Positions 13,201 through 24,781 of a DNA stretch of 64,000 nucleotides are shown piece after piece. Both the position numbers and the translations under genes were made by a program. Below the pieces are notes generated by a model. The model had not been told where the DNA came from and made no database searches. It saw only the letters and a program-made list of their open reading frames with translations. The DNA comes from Protopterus annectens. Lineage: Eukaryota > Chordata > Ceratodontiformes > Protopteridae. The DNA lies in NCBI RefSeq assembly GCF_019279795.1, contig NC_056725.1:1073316913-1073380912 (forward strand), written 5' to 3'. The first letter of the stretch is position 1. Every line of letters starts with the position of its first letter.

Positions 13201-14525
13201 AAATGTCATTGCGATCAGATAATGGGCAAGATGTTATTAATGCATTATCAATTTTAGAATAAAGGCTATTAGAGGTGAACACTTTATATGTATTACTTTG
13301 GGTACCAAAACAAAATGAATGTGCACAATATAGTGAATTAACAGATTTAAATGCATATGGGTTCAAGCACCTAGGCAGCGAGACATTTCCCTGTGGTACA
13401 TTTGACTGGGGACACATGGCTGAAGTGACATTCAGCTGCAGAGAAATATGGCTGTTTGCAAATTCCCTGTGGGAAAAGAGAAGCAAACAGCACCATTCTC
13501 ACAGCTTTAATAGCCAAATGCATAGTGGCAGAAAAGTGTACAGTACATACTTACATAACTACAACATGTAGAAGTGTGCTACAGCATGGAGGAAATCCTG
13601 CAGCCTACTGTAGTCACATTTATGCTCCAGTATGTGTTTTAGGTAATGTTCCCTAAACACTGTGAAGGGGGTAGTGGTCCACACACTCCAATTATAAAGG
13701 CACTGCCCATTGTGCACTGCATTTTTACTGCCACTGACATGCCCTCTGGCCAGCCTGCTGCTGATGTCAGCCATATTTCCTGCTGTCTCATATTCCCTTG
13801 GACCAATTGGCATTGATTTCCCCCTGTGCATTTGATTATTAAAGCTCTGGGCATGGCAGTGTATGCTTCTCTTTGCTCCAGGGAATTTGCAAACTGACAT
13901 ATTTCTCTGCAGCTGCATGTCACTTCAGCTATGTGTCCCCAGTCAAATGTACCACAGGAAAGTGTCTCACTGTCTAGGCGCCTGAACCCAATACATATAT
14001 ATCACATAAGTTTAGATCATTAATAAAAGTTTATAAATATTTTGCTGCAGATGACAGTTTTATATTTTGTTTGTTAGTAGTATCTGCTTCTGATAGTACA
14101 CAATTAAAATTTCCTGCTTTAATTAATCCACCTTTAAGATGTATAATAATAGTATCTAGCAAATTTTTAATAATTTTTGCACCAATTCCTGGGATCCAAT
14201 ATGTATAGCATTGTTTATTAATTTCTATAGTTATCAGTGTCAGCATACCATCTTTATCAGTGTATGTATTTATAACTTTAGGTTCAGGTATAGAGCATCT
14301 CCAAAGGATCATTGTGCCTCTCTTTTTTGTCTTAAAATATGAAATGGCTAATATATTGTAATCTTTGAGTAGAATTCTATTTATGTGTTAATTGATTATA
14401 TTAGTTTCTTGCAAAAGTATTATATGTGCTTTGTTTACATTCATATACTTATTTAAATTGCTTCCTTTCAATGAATTGTTTAAACCATTAATATTTAATG
14501 ACAAACAATTAAATATAGATGTGTA
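10288..14525 (-). pseudogene. L1 ORF2 (endonuclease, RT, Cys-rich C terminus), broken
   Basis: The endonuclease begins near 14,500 with LNINGLNNSLKG, and ILLQETNI follows. After the MITE, NSLYSKIDNALI matches the endonuclease C-terminal RID region. The RT shows GTKQVCPLSPLLFA at about 11,950-11,910 and FTDD at 11,820-11,809 (an FADD-type catalytic motif). The C terminus holds CWRCDCDSQADWAHMISKCK followed by FWNEV at about 10,495-10,400, the usual L1 Cys/His-rich end. Without the MITE the coding span is about 3.6 kb, close to the usual L1 ORF2 length. Many frame breaks lie between the recognisable pieces. The protein would nick DNA and reverse-transcribe L1 RNA. Confidence 0.85.
13359..13989. 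mobile_element. MITE with about 165-bp terminal inverted repeats, MULE-type
   Basis: The element starts GGGTTCAAGCACCTAGGCAG and ends CTAGGCGCCTGAACCC. The two arms stay alignable for about 165 bp, including TGGTACATTTGACTGGGGAC in both. Flanking 9-mers AATGCATAT (13,350-13,358) and AATACATAT (13,990-13,998) look like a 9-bp target duplication with one change. Long terminal repeats starting with G plus a 9-bp duplication point to a non-autonomous Mutator-like element. It sits in the L1 ORF2 endonuclease, so it is the youngest of three nested insertions. It encodes nothing recognisable. Confidence 0.85.
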
Positions 14526-16316
14526 AGAAGAAAAAAAGGGTTTTAAACATGGAAGTCAAAGTGTTGTCACATAAAGAATATAATAAACTACAGTGAGATA
14601 TTGCTGTGGATAAAAAGGATGATACTAACATTAAGCATTTAAAATTGAAACTGTTTAAACCATTAGCCATAGAATTTAACATTCCTGGTTGGATGAATAA
14701 GTCATCCAAATAACTCAACAACCTAACCTTGTAAAAGTAATAAACAAAACCTAAATTAAGCATGTGCTGCTGCTTCTTAAAATAAATAATGATTTATGAA
14801 TAATAAAGACTCACTCTTATAAACAAACATTATCCTAAATCAATATGTGTGAATAATTAACTATATTATGATTATTATAATTGTGACGGATATTAAATGG
14901 ATACTGAGGAACTGGATATATCAGAGTCACAAAGTATTAACTTTAATGTTATGTAAATGCTATGCATTGATCATATTCTTGATTTACTATACAATATTTC
15001 CATTTGTTATATTCAATGCATATGTAAGAAAGGGGGTATTAAGTTATTTTCTGTTTGTTTGCATAATTGTATCAGACTGTAAAGTAACATCTCAATATAT
15101 ATCTTTAGTGATTATTAAATAAATACCAAGTTCATGTAAGCAATTTCTAGACAGCATCTATCGCCCACCAGAGTAGTATATCTATCTTCCTATAATTAAA
15201 TTGTTGTATATACTAATCTTCAAGGATAAATGCAGTTCGACTTTATTTTATATCTCAGACATAAAGCCTACATGAAACATGAATATAAAAATGAATATTA
15301 TTTACATTTACTTCTGGCTTATAAAGTTTTGAGAAAGTACCAATTAGCATAGAAATTGCATCTTGCACTGTATGATTACTTTCTGAATTTTCTAAGATGC
15401 ATGAAAGCAGTATTGGGTCAAAATATATGTTTCTCACATTCATATTCTAGTGCTCATACACTCACTCATATGTATATTTACATGAGTTCATATACTCATA
15501 GGTGCCCTCTAGGACAATAACCTCAAGGGCCCCATCCTCATCTCAGTTATATAACTTGAGAATGCCATGTTTAAAAAACTGCCCTCTTTCTACTATTGTG
15601 TCCTGATAGCCCCATGTACATTCATCTGCTAATTATATAGACAAAAATATTCAACCAGTAAACTCACTCCACTTTACCTGAATCTATTGAACTCAAATCA
15701 AACAAATTTACCGATTAAGTGCCCAATAATGCAATTCCTAAACTCATAACTATTGCACAGCATTTAAACAACTACGTATTAATAATAGGTCCACAGCATT
15801 TACCCATAGTGAAATATTGTATTTAAAATATTTATTTCCTAAATATCACTTTAAAAAGATTTGTTCTTGGTGAACTGATTTACCACTGTTGAGCATAAGT
15901 GCATTGTGGACTATTCTAGAGTTTGACTATTATCAGTTATAAACACTTGGGAGCCAAGTATCTTGTGTGTACAGTTACTGGCATAATAATGTATTAACAG
16001 GTTAAGGAAATTGCAGTAGATATTTTTCTTTTTTTTTATCTATATTATTATTTACTCTTACTGGATGATTCTACAGAAATTTGCTTTATTCCATAACTAC
16101 TGTTTCAGCATCTCTGACAATGTCAGGAGTTAACAGGAGATCAGAAGTTGATGCAGGCTTAAAACAAGAGTGAACTGCAGCATTTTACCTTGCTGTGTAA
16201 AGCAAACCTGTCAACACAAAAACACTGAGAAGAAGAAAAAAAAAAAAACATGTGGTTGTGAAATGCATAAAGGTCTTATAATTTTACCTTAGATTTAATG
16301 GAGTCGGGTTTTACTT

Positions 16317-16632
16317 TTGCTCCATGAACAAGTTAATCGGAAAAGACTGATTGCAAAGTGGAGCAATGGCTATACACCTTGGAGCAGCAGAATGGGGAGT
16401 TTAACAGTCCACAAATGTGGATCGTTCCTCAAAATTCAAAGGACTTGGCTACCCAGCCTGCCTCACTGCAGACAAAACCCCACTGTACTACAATGTTGCG
16501 AACCAGAGACTTAATTCAAAGCAAAAAGATGCTTTCAAACAAGCAGGAAAATCAGAATATATCTATAAACTCTGCATATCCACTGTAGCACAGCCAAGGC
16601 ACAAGTTTATGATTGTCTGCCTCCTGACATGA
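16317..16632 (+). other. exon-like patch, unidentified
   Basis: Base composition rises sharply here and all three plus-strand frames stay open for 65-76 codons. One frame reads EQWLYTLEQQNGEFNSPQMW near its start, another AFKQAGKSEYIYKLCIS near its end, which suggests coding sequence with an indel. There is no clear splice pair, and I do not recognise the protein. It could be a captured host exon, a processed fragment or part of an unknown repeat. Confidence 0.25.
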
Positions 16633-17227
16633 CAGGGTCAAAGTTCGTACAAACAGAGAATGCTCTGTTGGTGTGCACTGAAGCTATCATTAGGCAGTTC
16701 GAGCAGGAATTCTATTTTGTGACTAAAATTTGAGTATTAGGGCAGGAAAATAACAGAAAATGAGTCAAGAGAGATTTTACTTTCATATGATAGAGCGTGC
16801 TTGTTAGTTTGGGTCAAATAAAAATGGACATATAATAAATGTGACTAAACCCATATTTTAGCAAGCAAGATTGTCAGAATAGGTGAACAAATGCCATTTT
16901 GGAGTATTGGGATGGAAATAAGACATTTCAATCTTAATAAAGGATTTTAAAACAATCTTTAAGACTAGCACATATTCCTTCAAATGTATACAGGTTTAAC
17001 ATATTCCACCCAAGAGTAATAGGTGCTAAATAATGTACAGAAGAGAGATGGTCAGTAGGAAAGGGAAATGAGTACATTGTTGAGTTTGGCATAAGAAGAA
17101 CAAGGCCAAATTAGAAATGTTCATTATTTCCATTATCAACCAGTACACAAAAAATATTCACCTTGATCATAACGTAACCAGTCTAGCCAGAAGTGTAGCT
17201 CTCTAAATAAGACATATATCAGTGCTA

Positions 17228-17230
<3 letters not shown>

Positions 17231-17286
<56 letters not shown>
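17231..17286. repeat. (TA)n microsatellite
   Basis: About 55 bp of pure TA within the L1 spacer. Confidence 0.97.
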
Positions 17287-17289
<3 letters not shown>

Positions 17290-17486
17290 CATGACTGCAA
17301 TCTAATAATTATTATATTCTCACCATGTATGTTGTTAGTGTATTTAAAACAGGAAATGAAAATAGAGAAATAGTAATATTAAGAGAAAACTTTTACCTTG
17401 TAAATGGCAATTATGATGTATCCCATTTTTAATGCTTATCAAATGACAACAAATTGCAGAAAACAAAGATAATGCAATATATCGCT

Positions 17487-18370
17487 TTACTTTTCTTTCA
17501 TTTTTTTAGGGTTTTTATCTTTTGTTGTCCAACTATTTTTAGATGCCTGTCTCTTTAAACTAGTGCTTGCCCAGTCCATATCTTCAATTTTGTCAAATAT
17601 TTTATTTTTCTTAGTGTATTCCACAACTTCTTCTAGAAAGTTGAAAAATTTTTGACCATCTGGAAGAGAGAGACGTATTTTTGACGGAAAAACAAGTTGA
17701 GTTTTTATATCCATTATTTTCAAGCTTTTGATGAATGGTACAGCTTCTTTTCTTCTGGTCTTAGCTAGAAATGTGTAGTCATTGTCAAATCTGATGACAT
17801 TATCTTTTAGTTTAGTTGGTGTATTTGCCCAGACTGACTTCAATATTAAATATTTGTCCTGACAATACAAAATCTTTACAATAATGTATCTAAGCACAGG
17901 AGGGTTATTCTTTAAGGAGGATGCTGAAAGGGACATGTGAGCTCTCTTGAAGCCAAATGAGAGAGCTTCAGGTAAATTGAGAGCTTTAGGCAACCAGTTG
18001 TTTAAGAAATGCATCAAATTGTCCCCCTCTTCTTTCTCTGGGATTCCATAAATTCTGATGTTATTTCTACGAGACCTACTTTCTAAATCTTCTATTTTTT
18101 CTAATAATAAAGTGTTTTGTTTTAGTAGAAATTCTGTGTGATTTTCAGTCTCTGTCAATCTTTCACCCATGTCTGTCACTGCATCTTCAATTGAAGAAAT
18201 CTGAGTAGATTGCTGTTTTAACACTTCAATTAGAAAGTCAATTTTTTTGCAATCCTTTTAAATATAATCCATTTTTATTTCCAAATTATCCAGTTTAATA
18301 GAAAGTTCCTGAATACTCACAATAATAGACTGATGTTCCCTTCTTATAGAGTTTTCTTATAAGTTCACTT
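17487..18370 (-). pseudogene. L1 ORF1 RNA-binding protein
   Basis: The main open frame is 245 codons (18,224-17,487). It begins with a coiled-coil region rich in Gln, Leu and Glu. This leads to LESRSRRNNIRIYGIPEKEE at about 18,090-18,030, a highly characteristic junction of coiled coil and RNA-recognition-like domain in L1 ORF1 proteins (Transposase_22 family). The C-terminal domain follows, with SIKR-like basic residues and a Lys-rich tail. Upstream, in-frame residues such as SIKLDNLEIKMDYI extend the coiled coil to about 18,370 but are cut off by one stop codon, so the true start was probably there. The protein would coat L1 RNA as a trimer. It is almost intact. Confidence 0.85.
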
Positions 18371-18607
18371 TTGAGTGACTCATGATAACTGAGCAGTCAA
18401 AAAGTACACTGACAGGAAAAATTAAAATGGTGTTTCCAAATTCAGTTTTTTCTTTCAGAAAAATATCAGTAGTTATTTAAAGAAAATATTTTCTGTTGAA
18501 AATGTATTTTATTAAGTTAAAATAATAAAATCATGTCAAAGAAAAATAAGAAGAAACAGAGCAAAAGCTTTGAGCTGCTAGTTAGCCACCATCTTGACCA
18601 TGCTCCA
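18371..18607 (-). promoter_or_regulatory. L1 5' leader
   Basis: The insertion begins right at the target duplication with CAAGATGGTGGCTAACTAGC on the minus strand. This resembles the CAAGATGGCCGAATAGGAAC-type start of mammalian L1 5' UTRs, where a YY1-type CAAGATGG site positions transcription. The similarity supports a full-length insertion. Promoter function is inferred only. Confidence 0.55.
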
Positions 18608-20285
18608 AAGGAGATACAATATTTGACAGCTTGGGAGGACATGGTTGACAGACCACACTGATTTCCCAAGGATGGCCTGAAATTATCCCCGCTAGGCTTT
18701 TGGATATTGGCAAATACATTTTCCACCTCCATTGTGCCTTTTTTAGGCATTGCGAAACTGCTAAACCTCTTGACTTAAGTGAACCTATGAAGGAATATCT
18801 GAATGTGGTACTGCTGAACTGAACCTATGAAGGAATATCAGAATGTGATACTTCTCAAGACTGTATGGCCTAACAAGAAACTCTACTCCCTGTAAGCCTT
18901 CCTCTCCCTGGTGAGTATAGTAACAGAGACATGGTATAAAGTCAGGGAGAGATCCCCGGCAGTGCAAGACTATAATGCCATTCACACCTTCAGACCAGCT
19001 ACTGCACAGGAGGAAACTAAAGTGGAGGAATCTCAATCTATATTAAAAACAACCTCATATCCAGACTAGTTAAAGTGTATGACCCACTGGAACTCATACA
19101 TGTGCAGCTCACCATAGACAGGGTATCATACCATATTTTTGCAGCCTATAGATCCCTCTGCATGTCCTAGGAATGCCATACTACCTATCCCAATGAATAT
19201 TTAGAGTTCTTTAGCATTCAACCCAACACAATCTTAATGAACGATCTCAACTACCCCTCTATAGATTGGGAATCATATACCACTTGTAATGCACAACCTC
19301 AGCAATTCCTAAACTTCATTAATAACTCCTTCCTGGAACAGTTAACCCATTCTCCTACCTGGTGCACAAACATCCTTATCCTTGTACTCATGAACATGAG
19401 GGATTGATGTTCCTCACCCAATGTAATGTCCTCACTCATCAGATCTGATCATAAGGCAGTATTGCTTGAAATAAATATTAAATCTGGGGCCCCAGTGTAA
19501 CCAAAATTCTTTAGAAACTATTCCAAAGCTAACCTCTTTCTGCGAAGCAACACCTGGCTATATTCCAAGCACACCCAAACCCAATAAATACCATAGCACA
19601 TGCTAAGTATTTACAAAATCCTTATACAACCATACTGATAGCTGTATAGAGTGATCTGTGCCATCTCATGCTAAGAATAAGACAAACTCAAAAGACAAGC
19701 CACTCTAGAGGAATCATGATATCAAGCAGTTATACAACAAAAGAAAAAAACCTTGGTCAAGCATAGGAGGAGGAACAAATTCCAACATAATAAAAGCCTT
19801 CTGAATATTCTAACAGGCAGCTAAGCAAGTTATTTAATACTTCAAAGGCTACATTTGAAAAGGACAACCACAAACCTTTCTATAGCTGTGTCCAGAACCT
19901 CAAGGGAAATATACAACAATGTGTTGAACTTACTGTAAATGGCATCACCCATACTGAACTGAAGGCCATTACCAACCTTCTGGCTGACATATTCAGATCA
20001 AATTTCTCCGCCCCCACTTTCCCTGACAGTCCAAAGGAAATACTGCATATCACAATATGCCCAACCATTACAGGGGGACAGGTCATCAATGCATTTTCCA
20101 AAACCAATTACATCCCGGGATGCTTCCTAAATAGCATGAAACATGACATCTCTGGTCAACTTGAATCACTTTTCAGATGGACCCTCCAGTCAGGTTTTGT
20201 GCCCAAGAAATGGAAGACGTCTACAGTCATCCCTCTGCACAAGAAAGTCCAACCACCAACCCGAGTAACTACAGGTCCATAAGTA
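18608..20285 (+). mobile_element. CR1 continuation: end of ORF1 and first half of ORF2
   Basis: Starting with the second target-duplication copy, the frame reads KEIQYLTAWEDMVDRP and then DGLKLSPLGF. The latter is block V of the ORF1 esterase, which normally reads D-x-x-H; here the His is Lys. ORF1 stops at about 18,778. ORF2 begins near 18,787 and shows endonuclease residues DLNYPSIDWESYTT (about 19,243-19,284) and SDHKAV (about 19,447). It then shows the start of the RT region, PGCFLNSMKHDISGQLE (about 20,118-20,168) and VPKKWKTSTVIPLHKK (to about 20,247). The element stops being recognisable at about 20,285, before the catalytic RT motifs. The stops and frameshifts are old. Confidence 0.85.
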
Positions 20286-20689
20286 GCCAACAGTCACACC
20301 CACAGGAGTCATAACAAACAGTGAAAATACTCTGGAATACATATGGAGTTGAATCTTGATAGTATTCAAAGAATAATGTACAGACCTGAGTGATTTTTAA
20401 ACACACCACATAGGAACTACTAATTCATAAAGTTCAAATATGTCAACAGACTGCAAAACAGGAGAATGCATGTATTTATGTATGTATGTATGCATTCTTT
20501 TTCATTAACCTCATGACAATTGTATGTTGTATGTTGTACATTCAACTCTTTAGCTTGCTCAACAGAAGAGTAGTCTGGATATACATAGCTAAGTACAGTA
20601 ATGGTAAGGACACCAGAGTAATGCATCTGAAGGCAAAAACTCATAAGATTTTACCATAAGCTGTGCACTTACATGTAGTTTAAAATGCA
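20286..20689. other. unassigned gap between two CR1 copies
   Basis: It contains a short TATG repeat at about 20,470-20,490 and no recognisable coding sequence. It separates the truncated end of one CR1 from the truncated start of the next. Confidence 0.4.
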
Positions 20690-23345
20690 GTTGGTACTTG
20701 GTGACATACACCTCCATATTAGTTAAGCAGTATGATTCCCTGGAGATACTTCAGGTGCAATTAACTGTTGGTAGGATACCCATTCAAGTCACTGACAGCT
20801 GCAAGACACCCTCCATGAATCAGGATACTCACTCTTACTATTTCTATCTACTTGAGTCTATCAAGATACATCGGAAAACTATAGTTTTGGGCAACTTTAA
20901 CTAGCCATCCATTCACTGGGTAAATTACTCATGCTCAAACTCACTTGCCCAAAGGTTCTTCAACTTTGTTAACTCCAATGCACTGGAACAGCTGGCAGAC
21001 ACCCCCACAAGGGGTGCTAACATCCTGGATCTGGTGCTTACTAATATGGAGGACCACTGAAGCACCCCCACTGTGAGGTCTTCTGTGGAGAGATATGACC
21101 ACAAATCAGTCTCATTCAAAGTAACCATCACACCTACTCCCCCCACCCCAGCAGCAGCTAAACTAAAAAACTTCTCCAAAGCAGATTATAAACCTCTTAT
21201 GGGATGATGTAAATAGCTTCACTGTACCTCCCCCTGAGACAGAACTGGCTACTATGCCGAGTTCTACACCAGTACTTTATGCAAACACCTGTATAACTGC
21301 ATTGACTTGGCCATACCGATAGGTCCAAAACAAACTCCACAAGGAAGAGCAAACCTGCCTGGTGGACAACTGCCATTAACAGGCTTTAAAATAAGAGGAA
21401 GAAATTGCTGTCTAAGAGTAATAGGGAGTGAGCCTTAAACTGGAAACTCTCCTGTCTCAGCTTAAACAAGTAAAGAAGACTCCTGTGAAGTCCTCCAAAG
21501 CAAACTACAAATCCAGATTAGCTTCCTCAACTAAGGAATCATTCAAATAAGGCAGTTTTTAGTTACATCTGTAACCTAAAAGGAAAGGCCCATATTTGTT
21601 ATGAACTGGTAGTTAATGATACCACATGTATGAGCCTATGGACATAGCTAACCTGTTAGTCGACAGGTTCTGTGAAAACTTCACTTCCCTGTCACTGGCA
21701 CAAGTACCCCAAGACATCCCTACCACCTGTTCCCTACCTTGAATCTCAGAAGAAAAGGTCATAAACACCCTCTCTAAGGCCAAAAACACAACATCTATGG
21801 GACCTGATAACATCCAAGGCTGCATCCTACATGGGCTCCAGCAAGAACTAGCAACACCATTGGGTACTCTTTTCAATCATAGTCTAAGCACTGGCATCGT
21901 CCCAGCTGAAAGGAAAATGGCCACCGTTATTCCCTAGCACAAAGGTGGTGCTTCCACTTACCCTGGGAACTATAGACCTATTAGCCTGACTAGCCTTATT
22001 GGTAAGGCCATTAAGTGAATCATCCTTAACCTTATCAACAAAGATATAAGTAATCTCCAAACACTTGTCGCTACTCATTTTGTATTTATCAATGGGCGAT
22101 CATGCCTGTTAAACCTAGAAGACTTTGAAACAGTCACCAAGGCCCTGGATGAGGGGAAATCTGTGCATATGGCCTACCTACACTTAGCCAAGGTTTTGAC
22201 ACTATCCCCCACTCTGGAATCATTGAGAAACTCATCCAGCTAGGTATTAACCCTTATTTCATTAGATGGGTCACTAAATGACTCACTGATAGAACTCATA
22301 TAGTCAAAGTAGGGTAATCCACCTCCAACAGCAGACCTGTGGTGTTCCAAAGGGATCAGTCCTGGTACCTATACTGCTTGGAATCCATTTCTCCAAAGTA
22401 CAAGCAAAAAATAAAGGTCTGTGGCTAACAAAGTTTGCTGATGACTGCAAACTGGGAGCAGTCATAGAATCCCAAAATAATGTCAACATCCTACAAGAGG
22501 GTCTTACAAAAATGATTGGCACCAAAGCCATGGCCTTAAACTCAATGCAAAAAAATATATATATATATTATCATCACTTTCGGTAAGAGTGGTGTTCCTG
22601 CTAACTGCCACATCAATAGCAACACCCAAGTGCATCCTCAGTGCGAGAGACCTGGGGACACAGGTTGACAGCAATCTTACCTTTGATAACCATGTCTCCA
22701 CTGTGGTAAGAAGGGCATTCTATATTGCTTATCTCTTAAGTAAGGGCATTGCTTCCAGAAAAAAAGAAGTTATAACCTCCCTGTACTCTTCCCTCATCAG
22801 GCCAATAATTGAGTACAACACCCCTTTTAGTATGTACCTTTCCAAGCAGCAGCAGCAATTGAGGAGACCACAAAGTTTCCTCACAAGGAAAATTCAAGGT
22901 CTTCAGCATATGTAGATCATCTGAAATTACTGTCACTATATTCTGTTTCATGCAGACTACTCAGATGAAAACTCTGCCTTCCATATCAGCCAATCTCTGA
23001 CCCTGCTTTATTGGAAATGCTGCATCTCCATCAGTAAAATGGTACATGGGTTACTCGCTCTAAAAAACTTAACCTTGTATGTGACATTAATAGAACCTGC
23101 TTGTCTCCCAGAGGTTACCACATCTTTGGACCAGACTCCCACTTCATGTCAAACAGAGCACCTCATTAAGTCCTCTTCAAACACAATCTGGACAATTGGA
23201 TGGGTAATTCACCCCAGGGGGTCCACCTGTGTCCCTCTTGGACAGGGGTGTTAGGTGCTGATTGTGGAAAAGAGGGTAGAACATGGCTAGGCTTTTAAGG
23301 ACCCTATAACCATTAGCCTGGTAACTTCTTATGATCCTGTGATTC
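20690..23345 (+). mobile_element. CR1 LINE, 5'-truncated, endonuclease to 3' end
   Basis: A second, independent CR1: the endonuclease is present again (IVLGNFN, about 20,884-20,904; LEQLADTPTRGANILDLVLT, about 20,983-21,042). The RT region follows with MGPDNIQGCILHGLQQEL at about 21,798-21,850, NYRPISLTSL at about 21,969, and FADD at about 22,434-22,445. The C-terminal region and a 3' end reading CCTATAACCATTAGCCTGG at about 23,304 complete it. A TA-rich expansion interrupts the frame at about 22,553-22,568. Frames change several times, so the copy is dead. Repetition of the endonuclease shows this is not the missing half of the CR1 at 18.6-20.3 kb. Confidence 0.88.
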
Positions 23346-23799
23346 TACATTGTACAAATGCAGAGGAGGAAGACTAATGACATAGAAGGGAGCAGACACA
23401 TAGACAGGTGGAGAAGGAGTCAGATACCAAGCAACTTATGACCGAAGTAGGATAATGGCAATTCAACTCCATATTCAGGCAACAGCTACACATAAAATGG
23501 TGTACTAAAAACAGTCAATAACAATTTGCCAATGCCTAGATTAGAGACCTTGAAAGCAGGCAAATGTCAGTTTATGCATCTGATCATTACCACATCATGA
23601 CACAGAGAAAATCTATCTCACATGCTTTAAATCATACTATTGAAGGGAAAGTGAAAACTCAAGGAAGCAGACAGGATGAACAGAGAGAAAGAAAGATAGA
23701 GGCATGGTAAGAGAAATGGCAACAGTATTGTTTCTAAGATGTGTATGGCCATCTTTATTACCTGTTACTCTTACTTATTTCCTCACTATTACTCTATCA
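23346..23799. other. unassigned DNA
   Basis: Purine-rich, with no recognised element or coding frame. Confidence 0.4.
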
Positions 23800-23955
23800 T
23801 AGGTTCATAGGTTCATAGGTTGGTACTAGGCTATCGGCACTAGGGCCTATACAAGCCTAGCCATAACAATTCCCTGGTTATTTCTTCCCACACTACTTAC
23901 TTCCTGAACCCCTGTCTAGCAGGGTGACTGATGAGATCCCCAGGGTGAATTGCCA
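23800..23955 (-). mobile_element. CR1 3'-terminal fragment
   Basis: The minus strand matches the last 150 bp of the CR1 at 286-1,785. It has the same GGGAAGAAATAACCAGGGAA-type stretch, the same AGCCTAGTACCAACCTATGA ending and three tail octamers (23,802-23,820 on the plus strand as TAGGTTCA units). Confidence 0.85.
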
Positions 23956-24781
23956 CCACACCAGAGAGGGGTCATGCTCTGTACAATAAAGTATCTGCTA
24001 CTGGGACCAAGAATGGTTAGGAGAGTAGAAATAAGATTAAAACATAAGCAAGATAAGAGTGGATTACTAAGTCTGCCTGTTTTTGCAAATGTTTTCTGGC
24101 TGTACTATTTAAATATGATGTTAATGAAATGTTGGGAAGGGAGATAAATACAGATGTTTACAGTTCACTATGTTATAGGAATATAAAATGTCATGAAATA
24201 AGAAATAAGAATTTCACCTACAGTTGTAACTAAACTCATGAGAAAAACATCAGTCTTTGGACAAATGAATTATCTCAATACACTACATAGGAACTTCTAT
24301 GTTATTACATACAGCAGCTTAAGAATTGTTACAGTTACTGCCTTTACTCTGTATTCCCACAGAACAGTGGATTTAAGCATATTTGCTAGAAAACAACTGG
24401 ACATCTATTGCTGAAATTCAAGGCTTCAGCTTTTGCCATAGGAAGTTAAATACTGGTCCCTGATGCTCAGCACTGGTGTGAGAGGCCAATCTCTGCACAA
24501 ATGCTGAGGGCCAAAAGTGATGGCTTTAATGATGGGCAATTTCTTGTCATGTAAATTGTATGTTATTCTATTTTTGTCTAGATTAAACATGTGAGGAAGC
24601 AATTGATAGGACAATGGTGAAAATGAGGGTGGCAGGCAGAGGTTAGGACACTGGGAAAAGAATACAGGAATTTGTGGGAGGGTGGCTGGAGAGCACCATA
24701 GCTATCCACTTCTTTACAGCACACATGTAGAATTGTACAACAAATTTCATGACTTTGGATTGTCACCACACCAGGGATGGG
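23956..24781. other. unassigned DNA
   Basis: No repeat structure or convincing coding frame is seen. Confidence 0.4.

Larger units (their letters stand above)
14526..17486. other. extra 2.9 kb between L1 ORF1 and ORF2
   Basis: L1 elements normally have only a short gap between their two ORFs, so this interval is probably inserted or duplicated DNA. It is AT-rich and contains a TA microsatellite (17,231-17,286), an oligo-T and an oligo-A run near 16,025 and 16,230, and an exon-like GC-richer patch at 16,317-16,632. I found no terminal repeats bounding an insertion. Confidence 0.5.
9957..18620 (-). mobile_element. full-length L1-like LINE with 13-bp target-site duplication
   Basis: AAGGAGATACAAT occurs at 9,957-9,969 and again at 18,608-18,620, which brackets the element exactly. 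On the plus strand an oligo-T run starts at 9,970, which is the poly(A) tail of a minus-strand insertion. From 5' to 3' (high to low coordinates) it holds a 5' leader, ORF1 (about 18,370-17,487), a 2.9-kb unexplained spacer, and ORF2 (about 14,525-10,288) split by a 631-bp MITE. The insertion lies in the ORF1 esterase region of a CR1, so it is younger than that CR1. Several frameshifts and stops show it is no longer active. Confidence 0.9.

Noticed and set aside
15490-15545. Possible CR1 tail on the minus strand (TCATAGGTGCCCTCTAGG)
   Set aside because: Similarity is short and weak and no CR1 coding sequence lies beside it.
20338-23476. Inverted match ATATGGAGTTGAAT between 20,338 and 23,460 as possible element ends
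   Set aside because: Too short and not at the ends of the CR1 copies; probably chance.
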